DNA from: Adineta vaga
Lineage: Eukaryota; Rotifera
Assembly: GCA_021613535.1 (NCBI GenBank)
Contig: CP075495.1
Coordinates: 11,284,001 to 11,348,000 of the forward strand
DNA length: 64,000 nt
Direction of reading: 5' to 3'
Shown here: piece by piece, positions 48,674 through 60,723 of the stretch
Numbering within the stretch: the stretch's first letter is position 1
Layout of the letters: each line of letters opens with the position of its first letter
Made by a program: the position numbers and the translations under genes
The notes under the pieces: generated by a model
Databases searched by the model: none
The model's input: the letters and a program-made list of their open reading frames with translations, nothing else
What the model was told of the DNA's origin: nothing

Positions 48674-50172
48674 ATGAGTTCACGTAAGTTGCTGCTTGAC
48701 AATTTCATTCAAGAATATATCTAATTTATCTTTCATAGGTGGTCCAATGCGACTTCCAAAACCCTATTCTCATCCACAACAGCAACAACAGCCGCCACAT
48801 CATCAGCAACAACAACAACAACAGCAGCAATCATCTCAATTCTATCAACCGTCAGCTCCCTATCGTTCGTATCTTTTCTATTTCTAAATTATCTTTATTT
48901 GTATTTTACTTGATTTAGCTCCAATGCAACCAACAAATGATTATGGTAATGATTTTGGTATGCCACAACCACAAATGCCTCCATCATATGGCGGTGATTT
49001 TAATATACCACAACCCCCACCTCCACCAGCTCCTTCTCATAATGCATATTTCTCACCACAAACTGCTTTCTATGCACCGTCAACTCAACAACAAATGCCT
49101 TCTAATCAAGGAATGCCGGGAATGGAATATCTTTCTAACAATCCACTTTTTAATGTTGGTTTAAATGTTGTTGAGCAAGGCATGAAAGATTTTACTGGTA
49201 AAACTGTCAATATGTTACCAAATGAAGTAATACTTGTTTATTTTTCTCTTCATATTCATTTTCTTATTTAATATTAATATTTAGATGAAGAAATCAATCT
49301 CATCAATAAAATATTATTTTGCCGTTGATCAAGCTTATGTTTTCAAGAAACTTTGTTTAATTCTGTTTCCATTTCGACCACGCGTAATAATAAATATAAA
49401 TTCATCAAAACAGATTCATTCAAATTCTTGTCTCTGTATCTAGAATTGGTCTTTAGGTTACAGTGCAGATGAACCCGTACCACCACGTGTTGATACTAAT
49501 GCACCGGATTATTATATTCCATGTAAAAATAAACTTTTTCTTATTTATCTTTTTAAACTCATTCTTTCATATAAAATTTAGTAATGGGTGCTATTACATA
49601 TGTTCTTGTTGCTGGTCTAGTCTTAGGTACACAAGATAGGTAAATAAAAATTGTTTGTTAAACTTTATTTTTATTCATTACTTCGAAAATATTCATATTC
49701 CATAGATTTACACCTGAGCAATTGGGTATGCATGCATCATCGGTTTTGATTTGGAATATAATTGAGATATGCGTTTTATGTTTTACATTTTACATCTTTA
49801 ATGTCCAATCGAAATTGCGAACACTTGATTTAATTGCTTATTGTGGTTATAAATATGTTGGAATGATTACAGCATTATCATCCTATTTATTAACTCATTC
49901 ATTATTTGTTTATCGTTGTTCTTTACTTTACGTTAGTTTATCATTATCATATTTTCTCGTATGTAATTCGATTGAATTTCTATGTTGTTCACATATCCAT
50001 CCTATTTATTTACTAGGTTAAATGTCTTCGTTTACAAATCTTACCTGATACAGGTGGATCTCAACCATATGGTTCCAATGGAAGTAAACGTCGTATATAT
50101 TTACTTCTTCTTGTTGTTATTCTTCAACCATTATTTATTTGGTATTTAACACGACATTTAATTGTTGATTAA
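48674..50172 (+). CDS. YIF1B: YIF1 (Yip1-interacting factor) ER-Golgi membrane protein
   Basis: About eight exons. The first codes for only MSS and part of an Arg codon. The N-terminal cytosolic region is rich in Pro/Gln with a long CAG/CAA-encoded glutamine tract (48776-48834). Then come SNNPLFNVGLNVVEQGMKDF and VDQAYVFKKLCLILFPFRPR, both signatures of YIF1, and NWSLGYSADEPVPPR. Five hydrophobic segments follow (MGAITYVLVAGLVLG; VLIWNIIEICVLCFTFYIF; MITALSSYLLTHSLFVY-type region; LLYVSLSLSYFLV; a terminal helix in IYLLLLVVILQPLFIWYL). YIF1 pairs with YIP1 and cycles between ER and Golgi, supporting anterograde transport. It ends 103 bp before MRPS12 on the same strand. Confidence 0.9.
48776..48834 (+). 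repeat. Coding CAG/CAA repeat (polyglutamine/histidine)
   Basis: Mixed CAG, CAA, CAT and CCG codons encoding a Gln-rich tract with His-His and Pro-Pro interruptions in the YIF1 N-terminus. Interrupted codons make it less prone to slippage than a pure CAG run. Confidence 0.85.
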
Positions 50173-50275
50173 AACGGGAAAAAAGAAAATTTTTCTATCT
50201 TTTTTTTTCTGTTCTGTTTTGTGTTCTTTTATTCAACTTATACAAGGTATGCGTTTTAGATAATAAAAAGGAAAA

Positions 50276-50873
50276 ATGTGGACAAATATATTAAAAACTT
50301 TTGTCTCAACGACAAATCCGATAATATCATCGTTTTCTATTCGTCGTTCATTTAATACTCTTTGGCATATGCATATGAATACTCTATGGATAACAGGTGT
50401 ACGTCCCCTAAAAAAAAGTAAAATGGATGAACAACCAACGATGCGTGGTAAGTATTCAAGTGTTACTTGTTAGACAGATCGAGAAATGTCAATAGAAAAA
50501 TTCAGATATCGTCGTCTGGTCAATATTGTTCTGTTGGTTTTGATGTCTAATCATTTAGTTTCATAGGAAGGGAAATTATATCCTATCTTCTAATATTTTA
50601 GGTATTGTACTTAAAACGTTGATACGAAAGCCAAGAAAACCAAATTCAGCTAATCGTAAATGTTGTCGTGTTCGTCTAGCTAATGGTCTCGAAATTATTG
50701 CACATATTCCTGGTGAAGGACATAATCTTCAAGAACATCACAGTGTAATGATACGAGGTGGACGAACAAAAGATTTACCTGGTGTGCATTATAAAGTAGT
50801 TCGTGGTAAATTGGATTGTAATATGCCAGTCAAAAGACAAACAACATTACCTTCTAGTGCTACTACTAAATAA
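50276..50873 (+). CDS. MRPS12: Mitochondrial ribosomal protein uS12m
   Basis: Two exons, 50276-50447 and 50602-50873, joined through CGT G|GT; about 147 aa. The first about 30 residues are basic and hydroxylated without acids ([20 protein letters not shown]), a mitochondrial targeting peptide. The conserved S12 core begins at [20 protein letters not shown], followed by [28 protein letters not shown] and [17 protein letters not shown]. This is the decoding-centre protein of the mitochondrial small subunit. It follows YIF1 after only 103 bp. The C-terminus is slightly extended past the core. Confidence 0.95.
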
Positions 50874-50958
50874 TGACTCAATTCTGTTTTGTTTGTTCGT
50901 TTTTTTTATTGATACTAGGAAGAAAAAACTTAACTGTTTACATGAACAAAATTTTTCT

Positions 50959-51255
50959 TCATCCTGGTCCTGCAATAATGAGTGGAAATTCAATAGTTTT
51001 TAAACATTCTTCTTGTAATCGAAATTGTTCGAGACTTTGCCTCAATTTATTTCTGTCTATGCGGTAGCGATGAGCATTGTCTCGGAGATATTCTAATACG
51101 AAGAGTTGCAGCTTCCATGTGGAATAATCATGAATATTACAGTTTGATAATGCTGAATGTTTTAAAATATCTGGTTGAATTTGATCAGAATTCACTTGAC
51201 TAATAATTGAGACGGACATTAGAAAACAAGTTATAACGAAAGCAACGTAGTGCAT
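50959..51255 (-). CDS. Small secreted protein, unknown family
   Basis: Single exon, 98 aa. The ATG at 51255 opens MHYVAFVITCFLMSVSIISQ, a clear signal peptide with likely cleavage after VNS. The mature part of about 75 residues is helix-prone with two cysteines (SNCNIHDY and QEECLKT) that could form one disulfide, and ends AGPG. No known domain. It lies tail to tail with MRPS12, 85 bp from its stop. The sensible composition, signal peptide and Cys pair support a real gene, but I do not recognise it. Confidence 0.6.
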   Translation of the reverse strand: MHYVAFVITCFLMSVSIISQVNSDQIQPDILKHSALSNCNIHDYSTWKLQLFVLEYLRDNAHRYRIDRNKLRQSLEQFRLQEECLKTIEFPLIIAGPG

Positions 51256-51367
51256 TTATTGTGGTTTATTGACTAAAACAATACTCGAGATATGAATATA
51301 GATCTAAATAAGAACATATCCGATTTTAGAAACGCCAAGATAAATCTTACATTAGAAACATAAATGT

Positions 51368-51391
51368 GTATATATATATATATATATATAT
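51368..51391. repeat. (TA)n microsatellite
   Basis: About twelve TA dinucleotides in intergenic sequence. Confidence 0.9.
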
Positions 51392-53090
51392 GCTCTAGAA
51401 TAGTAACTAGAAGATCAAAGTTTTACCAGGGTTTAGTAGTTGAGATACTTCTCATATTCTATTATATCAATATTGTAAAGAAGAGATACTGTGAGAAAAT
51501 TTAGTAAAATACTAAGCCTGGTAGAAACTATTCGTTATTCTAACTAACTCTTAATATTTTCGTATTCAATCATCTCAGTTTCTTGCTTTCCTGTTTATAC
51601 TTAAATTAGACAATGTGACATGTGATCTTCTTCCCTGGATATATTTACGCAGTTCATATTACTGTCTTCGAGGTTAAAATAATAAGATGATGTTCTTTAA
51701 AAATGTGTTCTCAAGTCTAATTTAGTATTTATAAACGATTGCTTAACGAATATTTCGTTTGTATCTACGATACTGAACTCCATCTATCCAATAGCTTTTC
51801 TCTGATGGGGACAGTAAGAAAGAAAAACATCTCTAGCAAAAAAATATTTGATGATCATCGATTTAATACATAGTGATGGAGAAAACTGTTCAGTTCAAAA
51901 TTAGCTCATCTCGTGGGAACTGTCTTTGAGAATGGAAAACTAAGAAAGAAATTATTTCCGGATATCCTAAAACAATATAGAGAGAAAAGTGTAATGAATT
52001 GTATTACTAATGCTCCTGTGCATTGTTTCAATGAAACTATTGTTCCACAAACAAACTTCATAAATTGGATGATAGGATGAACAACAAAGAAATAGTAATG
52101 AAAGAAAGAATGAATTTATCCTATCTTTTAATATTAAAAAATTTATGACTAAAAAGAAATTTCCTATATTGTGACATTTTCCTCTCTTATCTACATCTCT
52201 GCATTAAACTTTAAGTTTGTTGGAAGATACCAATACAGGTAAAAATGAAATTTCATTGATTATAAATCATGCATATATATATTCTCCATATTAGTTATAC
52301 ATGGAAGAATGTGATAAAATATCATCTGACATACAGAAGAGAAAATAAAAAATCAATCAATGATGTTAAATAATAATGAAGTCTTCGATTAAAATAGATA
52401 GAAATTACAAATGTTTCTGTTTTTGCTCATCGTGATAAGTCAGTTGTGTTGGAAAATGTTGTGAATATAAAATCTAATGTGTTGTTACAAATGAATGCAT
52501 TCTTGAATATCACGCAAAAATGACGACAGCTCACCAGCATCGTTCTTATTTTGATAATTGTACTTTCTCATTCGTTGATTTCATATAACCTTAAAATATT
52601 TGACAATCATTGAGATTAATTACAAGAAACTTCTTATGTTTCTTTTCTTTATTTTATGTGCAATAATCTCTGCACTATCATTATCAATCGTTTTTACTTC
52701 TTCGAAAATAAAATACAATTGGTTATTTAAAATCTACGTAGTTTACATATAATTTTCGTTTCTTTATCAATGACTGATCAGTAATTACCAACTGAAATCT
52801 ATTAATACATTTTGCTATTTTTTCTTTATATAATATTCATGACCCAATCAATCAAATGATTGAATATGTTTGTAATCAAATATTAATTAATGATTCATCT
52901 GCATTCATACTTTTCTATCTAATATATAGAAATATGCAAATGTACACAGATGTTTGTTGAATTAGGCAAAAAACAGAACAGGAAATTATTCTTTTTTTAT
53001 GACGATTGTAGGATTCTCTTCTAACATATAACTCATCCACCTCCACATAGTGCATATGATGAATCAGTCGTTTTGCTCATACTTGTTTTT

Positions 53091-53112
53091 TTTCTTCTTC
53101 TTCTTCTTCTTC
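53091..53112. repeat. (TTC)n microsatellite
   Basis: Seven consecutive TTC triplets upstream of the syndapin gene. Confidence 0.9.
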
Positions 53113-53274
53113 GTTCTCGTCTCTTCTTTTTTCGACAGCGAATGACTCGTCCGAAAGGAACGAACAATCGAGTGGGCGCGGAAAAGAGCGACTGACTCGT
53201 TTCTGTTTATCTATTTTGTTTTTCTACATATGTGATTCACGCATGTACACTAAGGATTTAAACACACATGTATT

Positions 53275-53293
53275 TATATATATATATATATAT
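53275..53293. repeat. (TA)n microsatellite
   Basis: TA run about 50 bp upstream of the syndapin ATG; it could include the TATA element of that gene. Confidence 0.85.
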
Positions 53294-53345
53294 GAAAACT
53301 GTTTTTTTTCTTACATAAATCAAAAACTATATTTCTATTTTAAAG

Positions 53346-54505
53346 ATGAATTTATTCAGTCGTAAAAGTGTTATTCCACCTCCATCACTTAGTCCACAGC
53401 CATCGATTCCCAATGCAGCTACAGCTGGACCAGAAGCATTTGCAAATAATTCGGCGTATGGTCGAGGCTTTTATGAACCAGGTGCTTATTCAGTTGCATT
53501 AAAACGATGTGAAAATGGTCATGATTTAGCTCAACAACTTGCAGATATGTTAGAAGAACGTGCACAACTTGAATCAGTTTATACTAATCAACTACGTGCC
53601 TGGTCACGAAAATGGCATGGAGAATTAACTAAATCTCAAGAATATGGAACAAATAAAAAAGTTTGGGATCAATCAGTAACAACAGGTAATTCATATTTCC
53701 TTTTTTACCTTTAGAAAAAGATTATTTTCAATGCTATTAATATGATTAGGAGAACAAATGGCTGAAGTTCATGGAGCTTTATCATCGTCATTAACTGATT
53801 CTTTGATACCTAAACTTCGACAATGGCGTAAAGATAACTATGAAAAATCACTTATTCATTATAGAAAGACAAAAGAATTTGAAAAAGATTTCATTGATGC
53901 TCAAAAATCGTGGAATAAATTATTAGATAAAATCTCCGAATACAAAGCTGCTTATTATACGGCGTGTAAAACAGCTAAAGCAACTGATGATGCAGAACGT
54001 GTAGCTACAGACGAACAACAACGAAGAAAATTAGCGGATAAAGCTGAAGTTGCCAGACGTGAAGTTGGATCCGTTAAAGCTAAATATGAACAAACAGTGA
54101 ATGAAGCAAAAGAACAAAGACCACGTTATGAAGCTGCAATGAAAGATGTTTTTGAACGAACACAAACATTCGAAAGAAAACGTCTTGACTTTTTCAAAGA
54201 AACTTTTGAGGAATTCTCCAAAGTATTAGAAACAGCTACACAAGACAAGTATGTTTATTTTGATAATAATGAAAGAAAAGTAAAAATTAATTTTTCTATT
54301 GATTTGTTAGTGGAACATTGAAAAAGATGAATGAAGATTTCAAAACAAGTTTATCTGCACATGATTCTAGTGAAGATTTAGCGTGGTGGGATCAAAATTA
54401 TGGTATATTTTCTATATTGTATGTAAAACGATATATCGTCTGTATTTTCTTCTAGGTACTCAAACAAATAATCGATGGCCTGAATTTGAAGACTATCGTG
54501 ATTGA
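53346..54505 (+). CDS. PACSIN: Syndapin/PACSIN F-BAR protein lacking the SH3 domain
   Basis: Four exons (53346-53685, 53750-54248, 54311-54402, 54456-54505), 326 aa. The F-BAR domain begins near FYEPGAYSVALKRCENGHDL and runs through a long charged helix set (WRKDNYEKSLIHYRKTKEFE, TYERTQTFERKR-like VFERTQTFERKRLDFFKE). The typical PACSIN end of the F-BAR follows (EDLAWWDQNYGTQTNNRWPEFEDYRD) and the protein then stops. PACSINs bend membranes and normally continue with a linker carrying NPF motifs and an SH3 domain that binds dynamin and N-WASP. Neither is present, and none is seen in the next kilobase. It would sculpt membranes without recruiting dynamin through an SH3. Confidence 0.88.
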
Positions 54506-55603
54506 TCATGGGTGTCGTGCATTTTATCTTATGATAATCAGACAACTGCTTTTCCCCTTACCTTCAACTTGTTTAACTTTCTTGTGCACTAAAATTTTTT
54601 TGTTGTTGTTTTTTTTATATGCGTCAAACAATGGGACTTAGATCATTTTTGTTAGATAGATATTTGCTGATATCTTTTGTATATGTATTTTGGTCTCTTA
54701 ATTGAAATATTAATAGACATAAATATACATATGTTTGATCAGGCTGATGAATTTGTTTAATCAAGAGATATAGAATTTGATTGAATGTTATACATAATTC
54801 AAAACTAAATAAGTTTATCGTATGTTATCAGATTGTGATTTATGATTCTCTTTATGCGTCCATCATCACGTATCCTTTACTGTTTTGATTGATATTCTAT
54901 CTTATCGGTTCTTATGTACTGAAGTGATTGTAAAATACCATAGATATGTTAGAGTAGATGATTAATTAAAAACTAAGTAGGATTGTATTTTTTGTTGTAC
55001 ACAGAAATAAAAAAAGAATTCATCTAAATCATTCTGTCAACCGATCATAGAATATGAGTCTTTTTTTTTATTAGAAAACATCTGATCTTTCAAATAAAAA
55101 TAAATTTTCACTCAAACACATTATACAAATACACTAGTACTTTATTTATTTATCTAAAGGTGTTATAAAATATTCCTTTGTCATCTGGTATTGCTTGAAC
55201 AATCTTTTCTATGAAATGTACTCAGATCAGCAACTACATCTATAGCAATAATTAATCAATACCATAAAGATTATTCAATTGATTGTTTTCTTCTATTGCT
55301 CTTGTTTTTCGTGATACTACCATTATCATTGATGGTCAGTATTGCTACTCATTATAAGCAAAACATCTATCCAATAACACTTGAAAAAATAATAACGTCG
55401 AATACATATACGTATCTACAATGTACATTCCATTGTTATCTCTATGCCTTTTGTCATGTTCGTATCAGTATTTGCTTCCAGCTTTCTGTTCTCAGACATA
55501 CTTGATTCACTATTCGCGTACATAGCTATTGTTGTCTATCTTTTACATATTTGTACATCAGTCATCTTCATTTCACTTGTATACATCGTATTCGATATAT
55601 AGG
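54506..55603. other. Intergenic, no gene seen
   Basis: About 1.1 kb with the syndapin 3' UTR and no SH3-coding exon in any frame that I could recognise. The frame at 55296-55505 is unsupported. Confidence 0.6.
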
Positions 55604-56149
55604 ATGGGTGCTAAACTGACTAGAAACAGAAGTCTTATAATCTCAAGAAAAAACGACGATCAGCAAGAAATCACAGCAGCAACAAATGTTGAAAATATCA
55701 CCGATCATCTCGACGTAATAGCAACAACGGAAGATAATAAATCAAAACAAAAGAAGATGAAAAAGAAACAAGAATTCAAGTTAGAAAAAACAAAGGTCGA
55801 CAAGAGTACAAATACAGAAAATTGTGTATTACCTGTTTCATTATTCAGTGAACAACTAGTTGATGATAAATTATCCACAGGAGACACCAATGACGTCTTA
55901 TTAAAAACAAGTACAGCGCAAATAAATGTTGCTTATCAAACTGAAGTAGTAACAAGTAAACATGAACAACAAATTTCGAATGCTTCTACTCAAAATCGTA
56001 TCATTTCAAGTGATTTTCATATTAGTAATCAAGAAATTTCCAATGTACAAGATTATCATACCAGTATTCTGAATAATTTAACCGACGCAACAGCTGGTGC
56101 TTCTTCGACAATCATTGTCAATACAGATGAAGTTCTTAATAGCAAATAA
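55604..56149 (+). CDS. Unknown disordered protein, possibly N-myristoylated
   Basis: Single exon of 181 aa from the ATG at 55604. It starts MGAKLTRNRSL; Gly2 with a following Ala-Lys-Leu-Thr-Arg fits an N-myristoylation signal with a basic patch, so it may sit on membranes. The rest is polar and low in hydrophobics, with a Lys-rich stretch (SKQKKMKKKQEFKLEKTK) and several similar short segments (STNTENC, STAQINVAYQTE, NASTQNRI). No domain is recognised. A frame upstream of this ATG is open but lacks an ATG and includes a tatatag acceptor-like site one base before aggATGG. A downstream exon cannot be excluded. Confidence 0.55.
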   Translation: MGAKLTRNRSLIISRKNDDQQEITAATNVENITDHLDVIATTEDNKSKQKKMKKKQEFKLEKTKVDKSTNTENCVLPVSLFSEQLVDDKLSTGDTNDVLLKTSTAQINVAYQTEVVTSKHEQQISNASTQNRIISSDFHISNQEISNVQDYHTSILNNLTDATAGASSTIIVNTDEVLNSK

Positions 56150-57565
56150 TTATCATCATTATCTCGTGAAATTTATAGAAAAAAAAAGGACTTTTTCGTT
56201 TTTTTTTCTCTTATATTTTAAACATTTATACATTTTTCATATTCAATTTATTTGTTTATATTCTAATAGGATATGCTTAGAATCGTTGTTTACTTCATGT
56301 TATTTAATATTTTAGATAGTAAATTCTTTCCTTTCAAAATCAAAATAGAGAAATCATTTTCAATAATTTTCGTACTAAGATTGAATGTCAATGCATCGAA
56401 ACATTGTGTCCAGCAAAGAAACATATTGAACCTTCAAGAATTGAGTTTTGTTTCAATTTCAATTTAGATATTGTATTACCAAGTATACAGTATCTATGTT
56501 TTACTAACACTCGTAGTATACCAATAGTGGATTATTTCATGATCATTTTTCTTAAATAAGTAACATGAATGAAATAGTGATCTAATCTGTATTTATAGCA
56601 TTGAATTTCTCAATTTAATTTAGAATAAAACAAAATACTTGAAAGATATCCATTGTATGTCTCTAATCCAAACTATAGTCACGTAGATGCATTTGTAGTT
56701 TCTTTTTTGTTTGTTTGTTTTACTTGCTTATTCTATGTTTAACTAATGATTTCCTCTTCCTGTCTTTTCAGTGTTGTCATTGAACATTGCATTGGAACAA
56801 GGTTAACAAAGATACGAAGAAAGAAAAATCATTATAGGTTTAGAAAATGTATGAACAAAGAATGTGTAAGCAATGAATAGAATTCGTTTCATAAAGTGTA
56901 TTGATTAAATACAAATGACATTGAAACAAAATAGTTTTCTCAAATAGGATATTTGATAAAATCATTGACGTTTTATATATCTGGTAGTTGATGACGAACA
57001 ATCTATTTGATTTGAATTAGTTATAAATCTATTGATTCGTATGAAATATGTAAATGAATTTGCCTTTTTTCTTTATTTGTTCTGAATCAGTTCTCATTTA
57101 ATCAGCAGTGATTCTTAATGTTCAGTACTCCATTCTTCTTTACTTTTTTTTCTGCATATAACAACAATCAAACACTAGACAGACAAAGACCTAGAAAAAA
57201 AGGGAGCAAAGTAGATGAGGCCGATATGGAAAGGGGAAAATGACAAGGACAAACAAGTAAACAAGCACGAATCATTCTTATAGGCAAGAGAAAAACAAAC
57301 AAATGAGAGAAGTAGATAAAGAATAGCAGAAGAAGCCAAACAAAACACTGTTAGATTGATAGTAAATGCTAAACTGATGATGGAAATCTCGGTTTAAATC
57401 ATCGGCTCCAGAGAATAAGCGTTCGAATAATATCTTCATCATTAGTTTTAACGACGTGAGCAAAACATGACCGGCACGTAATTGAGAAAAATCGAAAAAA
57501 ACGACCACAAAAAAACAAACGTTGTGAGAGAAAGACATTTGAAAACGAAATAGAAGAATATTTTT
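56150..57565. other. Intergenic between convergent genes
   Basis: About 1.4 kb of AT-rich DNA between the unknown + gene and the glucosyltransferase stop. Frames at 56097-56467 and 57278-57538 are unsupported. No RNA gene was seen. Confidence 0.6.
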
Positions 57566-60500
57566 TTAGACAAGTTGAGAAGGTTGTTTCATAGACAAAG
57601 ATGATGAAAGAATATGTGGTCCAGCCACGGGCGTTATTGAATTAGATGAGGGCGAAGAGGAAGAGGAAGAAGAAGTGGAGGACGAAGACGATGATGATGA
57701 CATAGATGATAAAGATGATTCGACAAGAAGTGATGGGGCAGGTGGTGGTAAAGGCGAAGCAAATAATTCTTCAGCTCGTGTTCCAGAACCAAGACGATAT
57801 TCTTTTCCACGCCATTTGACAGTAGATGAACCCGTGAATGCTTTAAAATAGATGTAAAATGACGAGAATTCCCTCACAAGCCATGCTATTGCAAATTCAA
57901 ATTTTGAAAATGGTAATGCACCACCCTAGAGAAAACAAAACGCAATATTTTAATTTCATATCAAATCGATGTCTTATTCTAAAAACTTACTTGAGTTATT
58001 CTAAGCATTAAATAATCAAGAATAAACCATATAAGAATATGACAAGCCGCAACAACAAGAGCATTCCATTCAAATAAATAATTTGTTACCACACCCGCTA
58101 AGATAGCCGATGAGAAACATTCTTGTAAAGGTTCTAAATATGCTAATGGACTTAAACGCATTCGTAATTTACACCACCGAATCATTCGATCAGTCCATGT
58201 TGATACAGAATATTCGCCCGAATTCTGTTGAGCAGGTGTTGATGCAACACGTAATTTCCAACCTTGTTTAGCTACTTCATAGGCAATATAATAATCTTCT
58301 GCTATATAATGACCAAATGCACGAAGACCGCCTACACGATCAATACATTCTTTACGTATTAAACACGACATTCCAGTAACACAATTGATCCCAATTAAAT
58401 TGATTGTCATATACATACGAGCATGTTGGGTACCGAAATAAACCTAAAATCCAAAGGTGAACTTCGATTCTTTGTCATTCCTCATTTCCAATTATGAAAA
58501 GAAAACGAAAGTTGAAAGTACATATTTGTCTTTTAATGACAAAAAAAAATCCTCTCCTCTCATTTTTCATATTTCAAATCAAATATTTTGATGCAAAGAT
58601 TTGATGATGATGATGAAATCTAATATTATTTTTCATGACACATACTTTTTCAACAGATGCAGCAAAACCTTTTCTATCACAAGTAAATGGCATTTGATGA
58701 ACAAGACCGACAGTATCAGTCATACACGTAACCATATCATATAAGGTATTTTCTTGCATCATTAAACCACTATCTGATATTAATATATATGGATATTGAG
58801 CTTTTTCATAAGCCGGCAGCATATTGAATATTTTTGGATTTCTTATATCCATTGCAGCATTTTTGGATGATTTATCACCGGAAAATAATTTTAGTGAACC
58901 TATATTAAAAAGAAAACGAAAATTGAAATACAATCAAGGTAAAAAAGAACGAACTACAAAAAATCATTGTTAATCGGCGAATTAGTGAAAAAAGGACGGC
59001 TCTCTATTTCTTTATTTTCATTATTAATCGATAAAACTATTACCATTTGTTAGATATTCTCTTGCGAGCAATTATTGGCATGTCAGTTTAAAAAGAAAAT
59101 ATATACCACAACAAAAGATTCGTTTCCATAGAGAAATTTGTTTTCGCCGTAATACAGTCTCTTTTACACCTGTTACCAATGGTGTATGATCATTTCCTTG
59201 TTCTTCATCAATATCATTTTCCTGTTTTTTCTCTTCGAATTTACTTCCTGTTATTCAAATTCACAAATATGAAATACTTATTCGAGAACGAAAACAACCG
59301 AATATCAATTGAAATATTCATTTCACTTACCAATAAATAATTGTGATTCAACATGTGGATATTGTTCTCGTAATCTTTCGAGTAAATCAATCAGTTCATT
59401 ATCGTGTTCTTGAACACAGAAAAGTATTTCATACTAGATGAATTAAGAAAAGAAAAACAAGTAGATTCATAGAAATTGACTTTAGTTTTAGTCATCATAC
59501 CCGTGGATATTGAAGATTAAAAAATGTTTTTAAATTTTCATATAGATTTGTATCAATACCTGTCAATGGTTTAATTATTGAGACACCTGGTAATTCTTTG
59601 AGATTACTGTGTAATGGTTTTCGATGGAATTTATATAAACTAAATGAGAGAAGAAAAATGTACTTCAATGAGTTCTAGATGAAAATTGTTCTCTTCAATC
59701 AATGTCAAGTTGTTCTCCAGTCGACTTTATTTGACATTCTATTTTTTCTATGATTTGATAAAACAACAATAGCAATAATCAATCAAGTCATTTGAATAAC
59801 AGATGTGCATTTTGTTTTGAAGAAATCAAATTGTTTGTTACTGATTTGATTGAAATAAGCTTTTCTATTGATTTTAGCAGCCTATTCTTATTACTGTTGT
59901 TGTTTTTCTTGTAGGAAAAAAAATAAAAGAACGAAGCAATTAGGTTTTTTTAGTCTTCATTTTAAGCCTCTTTACTTTCTTTAAATACACGAGACGATAA
60001 TATGGAAACAAAAAAACGAAAGGAAAATGTGCATATTTTATTAACATCTATTGTTAGTTTCTATAATCCAATGACTTTATCATTGTTTTGATATGTCTGA
60101 TTGGTTTCTTTACTTGTTATTGTAATGCTGATGAATATCCCCTGAGAGATGAGAAAAAAGGCAAAGATGCAAGCAAGTTATTATCATCGACCGTCTGATA
60201 ATCTCGTCTCGTCTTATATTCTAACAAATCATCAATTTATACATATGAATAAACAGATGTACATGAAAAGCAGAAAAGAAACATTGGCTTAAGGCCAAAC
60301 GGAAACGGTCAACCATCAGTATGAACAAAAACGATAGAAAAAAAGGGGAAGAAAATGTTTCTGTATCTCTAATGTTTACCTATTAAGGTAGCATATAAAC
60401 ATGTGGACATGGTTCTCGTTAAACGTCTCATTAACAATCATGTTATCGACACACTTCATCGAGACGACGGTAAAAAACAACGTGGGAATATTTTCATACC

Positions 60501-60723
60501 GTGCGTAATAGAATAATAAAGAAAATTGGAGAAACTTAGAAAAAGTAAAACAACACGCAGCTTAATTTGCTTCGATGCAAATTTTGAATAAAAAACATAA
60601 AAATTAATCTTACCTATAACTCATTCCACTAATATGAAACAGCCAGACGAGAGTTACAACTAATATTGCTAAAACCAGAGTTATGGAGAGGGCGATTGTG
60701 TATACAATATGTAAGAAGAACAT
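57566..60723 (-). CDS. UGCG: Ceramide glucosyltransferase (GT21)
   Basis: Seven exons from an ATG at 60723; about 480 aa against 394 in human. Exon 1 (60614-60723) encodes a membrane anchor ([20 protein letters not shown]). Then [52 protein letters not shown] with the ISDSG (DxD-equivalent) motif, [37 protein letters not shown] (catalytic ED) and the R-x-x-R-W form in [13 protein letters not shown]-terminal membrane segments follow. The enzyme makes glucosylceramide from UDP-glucose on Golgi membranes. Oddities: an insertion of about 47 residues ([19 protein letters not shown] within it) between FIG and the DxD region, and a Pro/Ser-rich tail of about 70 residues with long serine runs. A second first exon lies at 62010-62125. 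Confidence 0.92.
57660..57730 (-). repeat. Coding serine-rich low-complexity tract
   Basis: Reads as gaggaagaggaagaagaa then gacgatgatgatgac on the plus strand; on the minus strand it encodes long Ser runs with a few Thr and Pro in the tail of the glucosyltransferase. Confidence 0.8.

Larger units (their letters stand above)
51256..53345. other. Intergenic, no gene seen
   Basis: About 2.1 kb. It carries a TA microsatellite (51368-51391), a TTC repeat (53091-53112), a locally GC-richer patch at about 53138-53200 (gggcgcgg within it) that may be the syndapin promoter, and another TA run at 53275-53293. No coding exon was found. Confidence 0.6.
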
